The position numbers and the translations under genes were made by a program. This document shows positions 24,777-33,131 of a stretch of DNA of 64,000 nucleotides, piece after piece; position 1 is the first letter of the stretch, and each line of letters opens with the position of its first letter. The notes under the pieces were generated by a model. It was not told where the DNA came from, ran no database searches, and was given only the letters and a program-made list of their open reading frames with translations. The stretch covers positions 44,723 to 108,722 of the forward strand of contig JAJRWI010000015.1 in assembly GCA_024276825.1 (NCBI GenBank), written 5' to 3'. Source of the stretch: an archaeon (lineage in GTDB: Archaea; Asgardarchaeota; Thorarchaeia; Thorarchaeales; Thorarchaeaceae).

Positions 24777-26615
24777 ATGAAGCGAAGGACTGCAATATTT
24801 ACCCTACTGATTCTTGCAGCACTTGTTCTCTCAGCACTCCCCATTCTTGGAGTGGCAACACCTGTTTCGGGAGGGATCTCTGAGAGTACAACAGTGCGAG
24901 TGACGCGAACCGTTGAGTCATATGTAGTAGAGTAGGATCATCCCTACTCTAACTACTTTGATTACACATGGACCATAACTAAGGATGGTGCAACTCAGAT
25001 ACGTGTACATTTTACAAAGATCGATGTTGAGGACAACTATGACTTTGTATATGTATACGATTATGCCGGTTCACAACTTCACAAGCTCACTGGTCTTTAT
25101 TCTTCTGGTGGATGGAGCGATTGGAGCTATGGTGACACAATCAAGGTCAGGCTCAAGACTGACTACTCAGTCACAGAATGGGGCTTTGCCATAGACCAGA
25201 TAGAATATGAAGGTGGAACTGGTGGAGGTGGTACTACAGACAATGTCCTAGAGAGTGGAGTACCAGTGTCAAGTTCATTGAGCGCCACTGGTGACACCGA
25301 GATGTGGACCATTGAGGTCGCCGCAGATGCTGTCAGCATGCACTCAGTGTTGACTTGTGGTACCAATGACTACGACCTATATGGGCGCCTTGGTGCCGAG
25401 CCAACAACCAGCACCTATGACTGGAGAGGCTACACCAGCGGCGGTGAGGACGTCACCTATGACAATCCTGGCCAGGGAACCTGGTACATCATGGTCAGAT
25501 CATACAGCGGTTCTGGCTCTTATGAACTTACAGTGACTATCACCTATGACACAGGTGGCGGTAGTGGCAGCAATGTTCTTGAGAGCGGTGTACCGGTCAC
25601 AAGCTCTTTGAGTGGTACTGGTGACACCGAGATGTGGACCATTGAGGTTGGGGCAAATGCCATCAGTATGCATTCTGTGCTGACTTGTGGCACTAACGAC
25701 TACGACCTATATGGGCGCCTTGGTGCCGAGCCAACAACCAGCACCTATGACTGGAGAGGCTATACTACTGGTGGTGAGGACGTCACCTATGACAACCCTG
25801 GCGAGGGCACCTGGTACATCATGGTCAGATCATACAGTGGCTCAGGTTCTTACGAGCTCACGGTCACCATCACCTATGACACTGGTGGCGGTGGCGGCGG
25901 AGATGGAGTAGTCACAAAGTGGGCAGTGATTGTTGGAATCAGTGACTATGAAGCTATCAGCGATCTTAGCTATTGTGATGAGGATGCCACCGATTGGTAC
26001 AATTACATGACCAATGTCATGGGTTATGATAACATTAGGGTACTTGGTGACACCCATTCCTCAAACTATCCGGCGTACTATGATCTCGCAACGGAGTATA
26101 ATGTGAAAGCAGCATTGAACTGGATGGTTTCGGGTGCTGATGCGGATGATCAGATTGCCTTCATCACATCAGGCCATGGTTCAGGCGATGGTTCTGGATC
26201 ATCATATCTCTGTATGTGGGACAGCAATAGTGGTGAGAATGGTGAGGATGGTAATCTGTATGACACTGAGCTCGCCTCAATTATTGGGAATGCAGTAGCA
26301 TCTCAGATATTCATCTTCATTGATCACTGTTACAGCGGTGGGCTGATTCCGGAGATTGCAGCATTGAGTAATAGTGCTAACATCTACATGACAACCACCT
26401 GCACAGACAACGGCTATGGGTATGATGATTCCACTCATCAAAATGGTGCGTGGACATACCAATTCCTAGAATATGGCCTTATCAACCACTTTGGAAGTAA
26501 TCCGAATACTCTGATGGAAGACTGCTTTGACTATGCTCTAGCTGCATATCCATACAGTGGTGGAGACACTCCACAGGAGTTTGATGGAAACACATCTGTA
26601 GGATTCAAATTGTGA
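24777..26615 (+). pseudogene. Secreted caspase-like protein with two PPC repeats, interrupted by one in-frame TAG
   Basis: One frame runs from ATG 24777 to TGA 26615 except for a single TAG at 24933-24935 (codon 53). Before it is a signal peptide (MKRRTAIFTLLILAALVLSALPIL). After it come a CUB-like domain (HPYSNYFDYTWTITKDGATQIRVHF...YDFVYVYD), two PPC domains at about codons 156-265 and 266-372, and a C14 caspase-like domain. Its catalytic dyad is His 467 (TSGHGSGD) and Cys 518 (DHCYSGG). The TAG could be a nonsense mutation, an assembly error, or a site read through. TAG serves as the ordinary stop in many nearby genes, so pyrrolysine decoding is unlikely. A shorter start inside the CUB part would lack the signal. 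Confidence 0.85.
25242..25901 (+). repeat. Tandem 330-bp direct repeat coding for PPC domains
   Basis: Two copies of a 330-bp unit, at 25242 and 25572, encode 110-residue domains beginning NVLESGVPV and ending in YDTGGG. Large blocks are identical at DNA level (for example around 25375-25435 and 25705-25765), which shows a recent duplication or gene conversion. The domain matches bacterial pre-peptidase C-terminal (PPC) beta-sandwich units found on secreted peptidases. Confidence 0.85.
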
Positions 26616-26646
26616 GGGGATTATTTCCCCCACTACTTTTTTTTTT
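26612..26646 (+). terminator. Hairpin plus T-run after the caspase-like gene
   Basis: GTG-A-GGGGA pairs with TCCCC-CAC (26612-26633, one bulged A) and is followed within three bases by ten T residues (26637-26646). It begins over the stop codon. It looks like a classical intrinsic terminator and is likely functional, because T-runs stop archaeal RNA polymerase. Confidence 0.7.
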
Positions 26647-26705
26647 CTTCAGGATGTTTGATTAGACAGTAAAGTTCTGAAGGCAGAAATCTGGTCAGAC
26701 TTGTC

Positions 26706-26954
26706 ATGTTAGTCAGGATTGGAATAATGGCAAGGAATCTTGGGGTATCCACATCCACACTCAGACCTTGGGAACGTCAGGGCCTTCTTGCTCCCAGCAC
26801 AAGGACTGCAGGTGGGCACAGACGTTATGAAACCAACCCTACCAAGAATGACCTGTGCAATGGTCCTTCAAGAGCTGTCATCCACCTCCACAAATCGCAT
26901 CATTGGTTTTTGTATGAGCTTAAATTGTGTCTGATGAATTGTCTATTGGACTAG
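26706..26954 (+). pseudogene. IS607-type TnpA remnant (MerR-like helix-turn-helix)
   Basis: The first 41 codons read RIGIMARNLGVSTSTLRPWERQGLLAPS-RTAGGHRRY. This is the MerR-like DNA-binding head found on IS607-family serine transposases (and on MerR regulators). After GGHRRY the similarity stops and the rest (ETNPTKNDLC...) does not resemble the serine recombinase catalytic domain, so the gene is truncated. No terminal repeats were recognised. It lies beside a GC-rich structured segment and suggests that a mobile element once inserted here. Confidence 0.6.
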
Positions 26955-27330
26955 CATGTTGGGCATCGAAGAGACCCAGACGTACGAAGGCCCGAGGGAA
27001 GAGAGCATCTTCTCGAAGGAGGTCCTCACCCTCTCATGACCATAAAGCATCAAGTGGGAGAGGGTCCGTGGTGGAAGAGTACGTACAGACCAGTCTGTAC
27101 GACGGCGGCCCTGCCATGGTGAGAGATGCGGCAACCCCCACTGTGTCCGGAGATGATACGACCGGGGCAACACAGGGGGAAGGAGGCCAGTTCTGCGACA
27201 ATGCAGAAAAAGCCCCTGCGAACACTAGAGTCTATCTGGTGGGTGGTGACACTTGCAGGGGAAGGGCTGAACGCATGAGTCCTGTTCAGACGAGTTCACC
27301 ACTGCGCGACAAGTCTGAACAAGATTAGGT
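26948..27330 (+). ncRNA. Candidate structured RNA (GC-rich, many perfect hairpins), possibly IS607 omega-RNA derived
   Basis: This stretch is GC-rich (about 60% where counted) against AT-rich surroundings, and no ORF in it shows protein features. Perfect stems seen are ACCCTCTC/GAGAGGGT (27028-27065), CGTACAGAC/GTCTGTACG (27082-27101) and CCCC-CTGTGT/ACACAG-GGGG (27136-27179, with an inner CCGG/CCGG). Others are TTCTGC/GCAGAA (27191-27208), CCCCTGC/GCAGGGG (27213-27261) and GTTCAGAC/GTCTGAAC (27284-27320). A TATA-like GCTTAAATTG at 26918-26927 would start a transcript near 26948. I found no RNase P or SRP RNA signatures. It could be a TnpB guide (omega) RNA left after tnpB loss, or a new RNA. 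Confidence 0.5.
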
Positions 27331-27409
27331 TGTCAGTAATACCCAGTGTTCGATCAATAGTTTCACTGAGTAGTTATCTTTAGTGATGTCACCCTTAGTA
27401 TTCCTTAAC

Positions 27410-28516
27410 TTACCGTTTCAATGTCTCATCCAATTCTTCTAGAGGATTATCAACAAGCCATTCCACGCCAGAACGCCAAGTCTTGAATTCTGTATCAAAG
27501 TTATCAGGATAAAACCAGTAAAGACAACTGTGTTTTCTAACTGTGTCCATAGTGAATACTTGAAGGTTAGGTAGATTTTCCCAGAGCGTATAGAAGAGGT
27601 TATGTTCATGTGATGGTGGCATCCGCCCCCAGAGAACCACGCCAGAATCTGACAATAGATCTATGGAGAGTGGAAAAGGAGGCGCGAAGTCCTCAAGAAA
27701 GGCGTTGAATAGTTGATTTCTTCGCCCTTCATCAGGGTTCCTGCTATAGAACAGCTTTGTGGAGGTGACATCAAACTGAGACCTGTCAATCTGAGCGCGA
27801 ATCGACTCGATATAATTGCTCATGATATTGATCACTTTTCGACTCACTGTGCTCTGAGACAAGCCAAGCTTTTTTTGCAGAGCGCTCTGAGGGATTGTGG
27901 CATTTGAAGTCAGTTCTCTTAAGATTATCAGATCGGCAGGGCCAAAATCCAATGTTTCGGGGGGCCTCTCTTTCTGAACAGGCAAGATTGTAGATGCAGA
28001 AATGATCACTTTTCTCCAAGTAGCCCAGTCATAGTTCCATGACATAGACTGCGGGTCAAAAAACTCCAGGTTCGTTGTTGTTGATGTCCTATATCCATTG
28101 CTCAGATGATAGAAAACATCATCACAGACACCTATCTCTTTTAGCTTGTCAAGAAACTGATATAGCTTGTCTAAGCCCTTCGTTGGTATGTCGAATTGAG
28201 CCATGATCCCCGTAAAAGGCCCATATATCCTAGAGCGATAATGAGTGTATGGATGAACATCGCATGCTACTTCAATTCCATTCAGTTGATTCTTAGTGTG
28301 AGCCTTGAATAGCACAATAACCCGGACCAGACCCAATCGGGAGGGGTTGAACACTGCAACAGGGTTGGATAGTACACCAGACTTCTTCAATGACTCAATA
28401 TGCTTGTTTGCAGTGATCCAGCTGGTGTTTGCCTTTTCAGCAATCTCTCGTACTGAGATTGTAGGCTTTAGCTCTATCAGCTGAAGAATTCTAAGGTCTA
28501 ATTCTGTAAGCGTCAT
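27410..28516 (-). CDS. Two-domain winged-helix (Lrp/AsnC-like) transcriptional regulator
   Basis: 368 residues. The first helix-turn-helix (LDLRILQLIELKPTISVREIAEKANTSWITANKHIESLKKSGVL) is followed by a ligand-like region. A second one (ADLIILRELTSNATIPQSALQKKLGLSQSTVSRKVINIM) and a second ligand-like region come next. A Trp-rich stretch (SWNYDWATWRK) lies just before the second unit. The regulator at 58868 has the same layout with GWDWNWKRW, so they belong to one family. It faces the secreted-protein genes; an inverted repeat at 28552-28581 precedes it. Confidence 0.8.
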   Translation of the reverse strand: MTLTELDLRILQLIELKPTISVREIAEKANTSWITANKHIESLKKSGVLSNPVAVFNPSRLGLVRVIVLFKAHTKNQLNGIEVACDVHPYTHYRSRIYGPFTGIMAQFDIPTKGLDKLYQFLDKLKEIGVCDDVFYHLSNGYRTSTTTNLEFFDPQSMSWNYDWATWRKVIISASTILPVQKERPPETLDFGPADLIILRELTSNATIPQSALQKKLGLSQSTVSRKVINIMSNYIESIRAQIDRSQFDVTSTKLFYSRNPDEGRRNQLFNAFLEDFAPPFPLSIDLLSDSGVVLWGRMPPSHEHNLFYTLWENLPNLQVFTMDTVRKHSCLYWFYPDNFDTEFKTWRSGVEWLVDNPLEELDETLKR

Positions 28517-28551
28517 TACCCATCATCTTGTGTTTGAGTTCAGGCAGAAGA

Positions 28552-28581
28552 GAGGTGTAGAGTCTTGACATACTACACCTC
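28552..28581. repeat. Inverted repeat between the regulator and a secreted protein gene
   Basis: GAGGTGTAG and CTACACCTC, nine perfect base pairs separated by 12 bases, in the 80-bp gap between the stop of 28597 and the start of 28516. It may be an operator of the downstream regulator or a terminator hairpin of the upstream gene. Its distance from the 28516 start (36 bp) suits autoregulation. Confidence 0.45.
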
Positions 28582-28596
28582 CTTGAGCAGTAATGC

Positions 28597-29091
28597 TCAT
28601 GCAGCTACTTCTAAGGAACCACAGGGATCGGCATCACCTGAGCCGCCCGGAGGATCAAACACATAGTCAGTAGTACCTGATGTGGCCCCTCCAGTGAATG
28701 ATACAAGGTCAACTGAGAAGATGTAATCACCAGATTCGAGTGCATGGTTATAGAAGTACATTGTACAATGCAGTATCTCTAGCCGAGTGTTGATTGTATA
28801 GGCATAAGTATACTCGGCGCCAGAAGGTAATTCCAATGATGGATAGATATCAAGGGTGTACCGTCGTGTGCCACTAAGCTTGATGTCAAAATATGCCACA
28901 ACATCATCAGCACGACCATCATTGTCTGCATCGGTATATTCTGCTCCAAGAATAGTCAGACTGAGGACAACTCTATCATTCGTACTGGAAACTGTCACAC
29001 TTGACGCGTGCACTGGAGTGATGAATAATCCTAATCCCCCAATCATTAAAAACCCAAGTAGTAGGCTCAGACAAACTGTGAATTTTGACAT
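28597..29091 (-). CDS. Secreted protein with Asp-rich calcium-loop-like motif
   Basis: 164 residues with a clear signal peptide (MSKFTVCLSLLLGFLMIGGLGLFITPVHAS). The mature part is a beta-rich domain with a DADNDGRADD stretch, like the calcium-binding dockerin/thrombospondin-type loops, and ends in a Gly/Asp-rich tail. No known family was recognised. Together with its neighbours it forms a run of exported proteins. The upstream region has no obvious TATA beyond AT-rich sequence at 29110-29130. Confidence 0.65.
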   Translation of the reverse strand: MSKFTVCLSLLLGFLMIGGLGLFITPVHASSVTVSSTNDRVVLSLTILGAEYTDADNDGRADDVVAYFDIKLSGTRRYTLDIYPSLELPSGAEYTYAYTINTRLEILHCTMYFYNHALESGDYIFSVDLVSFTGGATSGTTDYVFDPPGGSGDADPCGSLEVAA

Positions 29092-29171
29092 AATTGGTCG
29101 AGAATGTAAGTAAAATATACTATAAAAATATTGTTAAGAATTGACCCACCACAAAAATTGGATGGATGGCC

Positions 29172-29196
29172 CGGTATGGGGCCCGTCCCCATACCG
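29172..29196 (-). terminator. Hairpin after the phospholipase C-like gene
   Basis: CGGTATGGGG and CCCCATACCG, ten perfect base pairs around a five-base loop, 20 bp past the stop at 29217. On the minus strand an ATTTTT stretch follows about 15 bases later. Most likely a terminator of the 29217-30521 gene. Confidence 0.55.
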
Positions 29197-29216
29197 TGAA
29201 CCAGTCCAAGTTTCAG

Positions 29217-30521
29217 CTATACGATATATGTATCACTTGTTTCGACATTCAGAGTGGGGTCGTAGGTCCAGTCAGTCTTGGTCACATCAATAACACTCAC
29301 CATATGTTCACCAGATGCAACATCCTGTTGGATGAAATAGGCAACACCACTGGAGTCAGTTGTCGCAGTCAGTCGAATCACAGTACCATCAGGGTGGGTC
29401 CAGTCGATTGTGACATCCGCCCCTGAAACCGGGTTGCCATCTGTGTCAACAATTGTGATGAAACATTCAAGGTCGGTGCGTGGTGTTCTACCATGGATGA
29501 TCACTTCATTCCATGAGATGTCTTGAACATACATGGTCTGTGTTGTGCCAGAGCCGCCTCCAGAACTATCGCCGGTGACTCCTGCCTCAGTGCTAGCATG
29601 ATAGATGAGTTTACCAATAGATGTGGCACCAAGCTGCATGACTTCTACATTCCATGCATATAGCTGGTCGGTGGTGCCTTCAACGGTTATTCCATGATGT
29701 GTTGTAGTGATCTTATTGGTAAAACCATATACAATCTCTTCAAGAAACTCCTGATAGTGATCGCCAACATCCTGTCCCTCATAGCCCAGAGTTCGCCCCT
29801 CACGGTCAGGACCCATGTTTGCATATTGGGCACACCAGAGAGTTTCAGCGGCTGCACTATCATTCACCAATGGCTCAGTCACATCAGGGCGTATGGCATC
29901 GAACTCGTACTCATAGGCCTCCCAAGCCCTTGTTGTTGCCTTCTCGTGGCAGCTGTGATAGCTCATCCTGTAGAAGTACGAACCAACTCTCCCACTGAAT
30001 TCTTCATGCTCTTTTCCACTATCGCTTGCATCATCATCTGTATGCATCGGATTACAAATATCAGAGAGGTAATGTGTCAACAACCCCATGGCCTTTCGTG
30101 CATCAGATGCATATGAAGAGTCAGCGGGTTGTCCTGCATTCACCCAGAGGGTGAGATTGCCAACCACCCAGTCATAGCATGTCTGCACAGCATTTGGGGC
30201 ACCACGGTCTGGTGGGCCTCCCCTATAGCCATAGTCGCCAAAGTCGTAATTATGATTAGTCCAGTCTTGAAGGACCATGTCTGGTACTTCAGTCCAGTAG
30301 AGATATTCAGACATGTCCTCCTCAAGCCAAGTAACAAGTTGAGGAAACTGTTCCTTGACATATATCATTCCGTACTTCGCGAATTGATCATGTGTTCCAT
30401 AATCAGGGTTACTTGGATCGTTGCTCGCACCGCCATTACTCCAGGCATTGGCCACCGTGGGACCAGTGCCAAGTATCATGAGCGAGAGCAAGAACAAAAA
30501 CAAGAGATGTTTTGATCTCAT
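29217..30521 (-). CDS. Secreted zinc-dependent phospholipase C-like protein with C-terminal Ig-like domain
   Basis: 434 residues. Signal peptide MRSKHLLFLFLLSLMILGTGPTVANA is followed at once by Trp (AWSNGG), as in bacterial zinc phospholipases C and S1/P1 nucleases where the mature N-terminus binds zinc. Histidine motifs: YGTHDQFA, GLLTHYLSDICNPMHTDDD and KEHEEFSGRV, all positions expected for the three-zinc site. Residues from about 330 form a beta-sandwich domain (YVQDISWNEVIIHGRTPRTDLECFITIVDTDGNPVSGADVTIDW) like carboxypeptidase-regulatory or Big-type domains. The substrate is unknown. It may degrade lipids outside the cell. Confidence 0.8.
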   Translation of the reverse strand: MRSKHLLFLFLLSLMILGTGPTVANAWSNGGASNDPSNPDYGTHDQFAKYGMIYVKEQFPQLVTWLEEDMSEYLYWTEVPDMVLQDWTNHNYDFGDYGYRGGPPDRGAPNAVQTCYDWVVGNLTLWVNAGQPADSSYASDARKAMGLLTHYLSDICNPMHTDDDASDSGKEHEEFSGRVGSYFYRMSYHSCHEKATTRAWEAYEYEFDAIRPDVTEPLVNDSAAAETLWCAQYANMGPDREGRTLGYEGQDVGDHYQEFLEEIVYGFTNKITTTHHGITVEGTTDQLYAWNVEVMQLGATSIGKLIYHASTEAGVTGDSSGGGSGTTQTMYVQDISWNEVIIHGRTPRTDLECFITIVDTDGNPVSGADVTIDWTHPDGTVIRLTATTDSSGVAYFIQQDVASGEHMVSVIDVTKTDWTYDPTLNVETSDTYIV

Positions 30522-30543
30522 CTTTGAGCCTCCAATGAAAATG

Positions 30544-30558
30544 GGTATATTATATACC
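30544..30558. promoter_or_regulatory. 15-bp palindrome in the divergent promoter region
   Basis: GGTATAT-T-ATATACC, a 7-bp perfect inverted repeat around one base, in the gap between the divergent phospholipase C-like (30521) and subtilisin (30675) genes. It overlaps the AT-rich promoter of the minus-strand gene 23 bp before its start, so it could be its TATA element or a repressor site. Confidence 0.35.
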
Positions 30559-30674
30559 TTATTAATATATAGGATTCATATTTTACCCAACATTTATTAG
30601 GGACTGTATCATACGAAAACCACCAAAATTGACGGACCAGGAGAGGTCAGTCGAGTTGGCAAGGTGAGAAAATA

Positions 30675-31724
30675 GTGAGAAACAAAACCTACGCAGGACT
30701 GGTCTTGTTCTTTCTTGTTGTAGCAGCTTTCCCCATAGTCACAAATGCCATGGCTTTGAACTCAGGCAGAGATGGTTTTGTGATCTATCCAGGTCCACCA
30801 TCATGGCTTGGTGGAGGCGATGACACAACAACATACCCATGGCAAGATGATGACCCCGAAACCCCGTGGGGTATCGAGCGAGTCTTCAATGGAAACTATG
30901 ACGGAGACCAGCCTACCACTTCCGTACAAGTGGCGATACTTGATACTGGAATCGACCTAGACCACCCAGATCTGGCTCCGAACATCGCTTGGGCAGTTGA
31001 TGCTACTGGCGGTGGCAATCCCAATGATGTAAATGGACATGGCACTCATGTTGCAGGCACCATTGGTGCGATCAGGGACAATGCCGGAGTTGTTGGCATG
31101 TATGCCAATGTTGACATCTATGCAATCAAGGTCTTGGGCAATGGTGGTCGTGGTGACTGGGGTGACCTTGCCACTGGAATCTATCTCGCTTGTGCGGGAC
31201 CTGACGGTGTTGAAGGTAATGCTGATGATGCTGATGTCATTAGCATGAGTCTAGGTGGCTCTTCGGCCCCACAGGAGGTTCATGATGCAATTATCCATGC
31301 ATACAACATGGGTATTGTCATCGTTGCTGCAGCTGGAAATGAGGGAGATGGAGACCCATCCACAGAAGAAATCTCATACCCTGCAGCATATGCAGAAGTA
31401 ATTGCAGTTGGTGCAACTGACAAGGACGACAGTATTGCCTCCTTCTCAAACACAGGTTCATATCTTGAAGTGGCAGCACCTGGTGTCAGCATCTATAGCA
31501 CATACAAGAATGGCGGTTATGACACATTATCAGGCACTTCCATGGCATGTCCTCATGTCACTGGTCTTGTGGCCTTGATAATCGCAATCAACGGCAAGAT
31601 GCCTGTTGGCACCTTTGATGACACTGGTACTGACACAATAAGAGGTTACCTTCACAGCACAGCCCTAGACCTTGGCCCATCTGGCTGGGATCCAGCTTAT
31701 GGCTATGGTCTGATTCAGAGATAG
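30675..31724 (+). CDS. Subtilisin-like serine protease (S8 family), secreted
   Basis: 349 residues starting GTG after AAGGTGAG. Signal peptide near residues 1-25 (KTYAGLVLFFLVVAAFPIVTNA). Catalytic triad: Asp 90 (ILDTGID), His 122 (NGHGTHVAGT) and Ser 289 (SGTSMACPHV), with the oxyanion Asn 222 (AAAGNEG). An acidic insert (GPDGVEGNADDADV) likely binds calcium. The N-terminal propeptide is short. It probably degrades external proteins or matures surface proteins. It is divergent from the phospholipase C-like gene. Confidence 0.93.
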   Translation: MRNKTYAGLVLFFLVVAAFPIVTNAMALNSGRDGFVIYPGPPSWLGGGDDTTTYPWQDDDPETPWGIERVFNGNYDGDQPTTSVQVAILDTGIDLDHPDLAPNIAWAVDATGGGNPNDVNGHGTHVAGTIGAIRDNAGVVGMYANVDIYAIKVLGNGGRGDWGDLATGIYLACAGPDGVEGNADDADVISMSLGGSSAPQEVHDAIIHAYNMGIVIVAAAGNEGDGDPSTEEISYPAAYAEVIAVGATDKDDSIASFSNTGSYLEVAAPGVSIYSTYKNGGYDTLSGTSMACPHVTGLVALIIAINGKMPVGTFDDTGTDTIRGYLHSTALDLGPSGWDPAYGYGLIQR

Positions 31725-31744
31725 ACATTCAGTGATGCATGTGG

Positions 31745-31792
31745 ATGCAGGCAGACTCAGTTATTGAACAGCCTGCATTCAATCCTTTTTTT
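31745..31792 (+). terminator. Hairpin plus T-run after the subtilisin gene
   Basis: TGCAGGC (31746-31752) pairs with GCCTGCA (31771-31777), followed by a T-run from 31786. It lies 20 bp after the subtilisin stop, in front of the converging small gene at 31812. Confidence 0.6.
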
Positions 31793-31811
31793 CAAAGTCT
31801 TAATTGTCGAT

Positions 31812-32027
31812 TCACCTGAAGTCTGCCAGTGCGTTTCTTAGTTTATCAATAAAGAACTCATCCTCTTCAAGTCTGCGCTTGAACTCGCGCCAAGTGGAAG
31901 AGCATCTCTTATACTCAATTCCAAGGAGTTCATGAATCTTCTTGTCAATCTCTCGTTTGTTCTCCTTGGTAACTTCAACTCCGATCTCCACAAAGATGTC
32001 CTTGATGTGCCGGAAATAACATGTCAT
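31812..32027 (-). CDS. Small conserved archaeal protein (MTCYFRHIKDIF type)
   Basis: 71 residues when started at ATG 32027: MTCYFRHIKDIFVEIGVEVTKENKREIDKKIHELLGIEYKRCSSTWREFKRRL. This is a short family I have seen in archaea, with conserved CYFRH, EVT-ENK and YK-C-TW segments. Its function is not known. A GTGAT ribosome-binding site precedes this start. The longer reading frame from 32072 has no such site. Confidence 0.65.
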   Translation of the reverse strand: MTCYFRHIKDIFVEIGVEVTKENKREIDKKIHELLGIEYKRCSSTWREFKRRLEEDEFFIDKLRNALADFR

Positions 32028-32129
32028 GATTATCACACTCTGTGATGATAGAGTAATCTTCGTCCGGTGCAATAAATCCTATGCCAATCCACTTATATAT
32101 AGTTAAGTTGAGTGTGATGAGGAAGAATC

Positions 32130-33131
32130 ATGAAGTATAGAAGAGTTGGAAAGAGCGGACTGAAGATAAGCGAGCTGTCATTGGGAACATGGCTCACTTT
32201 TGGTGGAACAATGGAGGATGAGGTTGCAGAGCAATGCATCAATACTGCCATTGAAAATGGGATTAACTTCATCGATTCTGCAGAGATCTATGCCCGAGGT
32301 GGTGCTGAAAAGGTCATTGGAGAATGGCTTGCTGAAGAAACTGTTGATAGGAACAAGATTGTGATTTCCAGCAAAGTGTTCTGGCCCACAAGCGATAATG
32401 TTAACGACTGGGGGCTTAACAGAAAAAACATCATGAGTGCCATAGAGGGCACTCTTGAACGTCTGGGCACCGATCACATTGACATCTATTTCATGCATCG
32501 ATTTGATTATACAACGCCGCTGCGCGAAACAGTTGAAGTGGTTGATGACTTGATCCGTTCGGGCATGACGCATTACTGGGGAACATCAGCCTGGACTGCT
32601 GCACAACTTGAGAGGGTTCATGCAATAGCGCGTGAGATAGGCGCACATCCGCCAATTGTTGAACAGCCAATGTATAATATGTTCTTCAGACATATCGAAC
32701 TTGAGATAATGCGGGTTGCAACCGACCTTGGAATGGGATTCACGGTCTTTAGTCCTCTTGCTCAAGGGCTACTTACGGGAAAGTACAATGAAGGCATCCC
32801 AGAGGGTAGTCGGGGCAGCAGATTTGAGTCCCTCAAGAAGAGGCTCACCCCTGAAACTCTGGCCAAGCTGAAAAAACTGGCAGAGATCGCGGAGTCGTTG
32901 GACATAACCATGAGCCAATTGGGTCTGGCGTGGATACTCAGACGACCCGAGATCTCAGCAGCACTGATAGGCGCATCTCGACCCGAACATATCATTGAGA
33001 ATGTGAAGGCCTCCGATGTGAAACTGAACAATAATGTGCTGGAGGAGATTGAAGGAGTTTTGAAAAATAAGCCAGCATGGCCTGAAACATACGAGCCAAA
33101 CATATACTATGAGGACAGGATTAGATATTGA
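32130..33131 (+). CDS. Aldo-keto reductase (Kv-beta/YghZ-like)
   Basis: NADPH-dependent TIM-barrel oxidoreductase of 333 residues. Catalytic residues are visible: Asp and Tyr in FIDSAEIYARGGAE, Lys in VISSKVFW and His in IYFMHRFD. The C-terminal nucleotide-binding GASRPEHIIENVKA is typical. It belongs to the potassium-channel-beta-like subgroup that reduces aldehydes. The next gene's TTG start overlaps its stop by four bases (TTGA), so at least two genes are translationally coupled. Confidence 0.93.
   Translation: MKYRRVGKSGLKISELSLGTWLTFGGTMEDEVAEQCINTAIENGINFIDSAEIYARGGAEKVIGEWLAEETVDRNKIVISSKVFWPTSDNVNDWGLNRKNIMSAIEGTLERLGTDHIDIYFMHRFDYTTPLRETVEVVDDLIRSGMTHYWGTSAWTAAQLERVHAIAREIGAHPPIVEQPMYNMFFRHIELEIMRVATDLGMGFTVFSPLAQGLLTGKYNEGIPEGSRGSRFESLKKRLTPETLAKLKKLAEIAESLDITMSQLGLAWILRRPEISAALIGASRPEHIIENVKASDVKLNNNVLEEIEGVLKNKPAWPETYEPNIYYEDRIRY

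Noticed and set aside
24933..24935. Pyrrolysine codon
   Set aside because: TAG is the normal stop in several ribosomal genes here, and no pyl gene is visible in the window. Kept only as a low-probability alternative.
26927..27328. ORF of 133 codons covering the GC-rich hairpin region
   Set aside because: The translation is Arg/Ser/Gly-rich without domain features, the start lies in the transposase scar, and the DNA is dominated by hairpins, so I read it as RNA rather than protein. A faint likeness of its end (RMSPVQTSSP) to TnpB tails (TPVET) is too weak to use.
26948..27330. RNase P RNA or SRP RNA
   Set aside because: The universal RNase P CR-I/CR-V helix P4 pattern (GGAAAGUCC with its partner) and the SRP helix 8 GGAAG/AGCA motif were not found on either strand.
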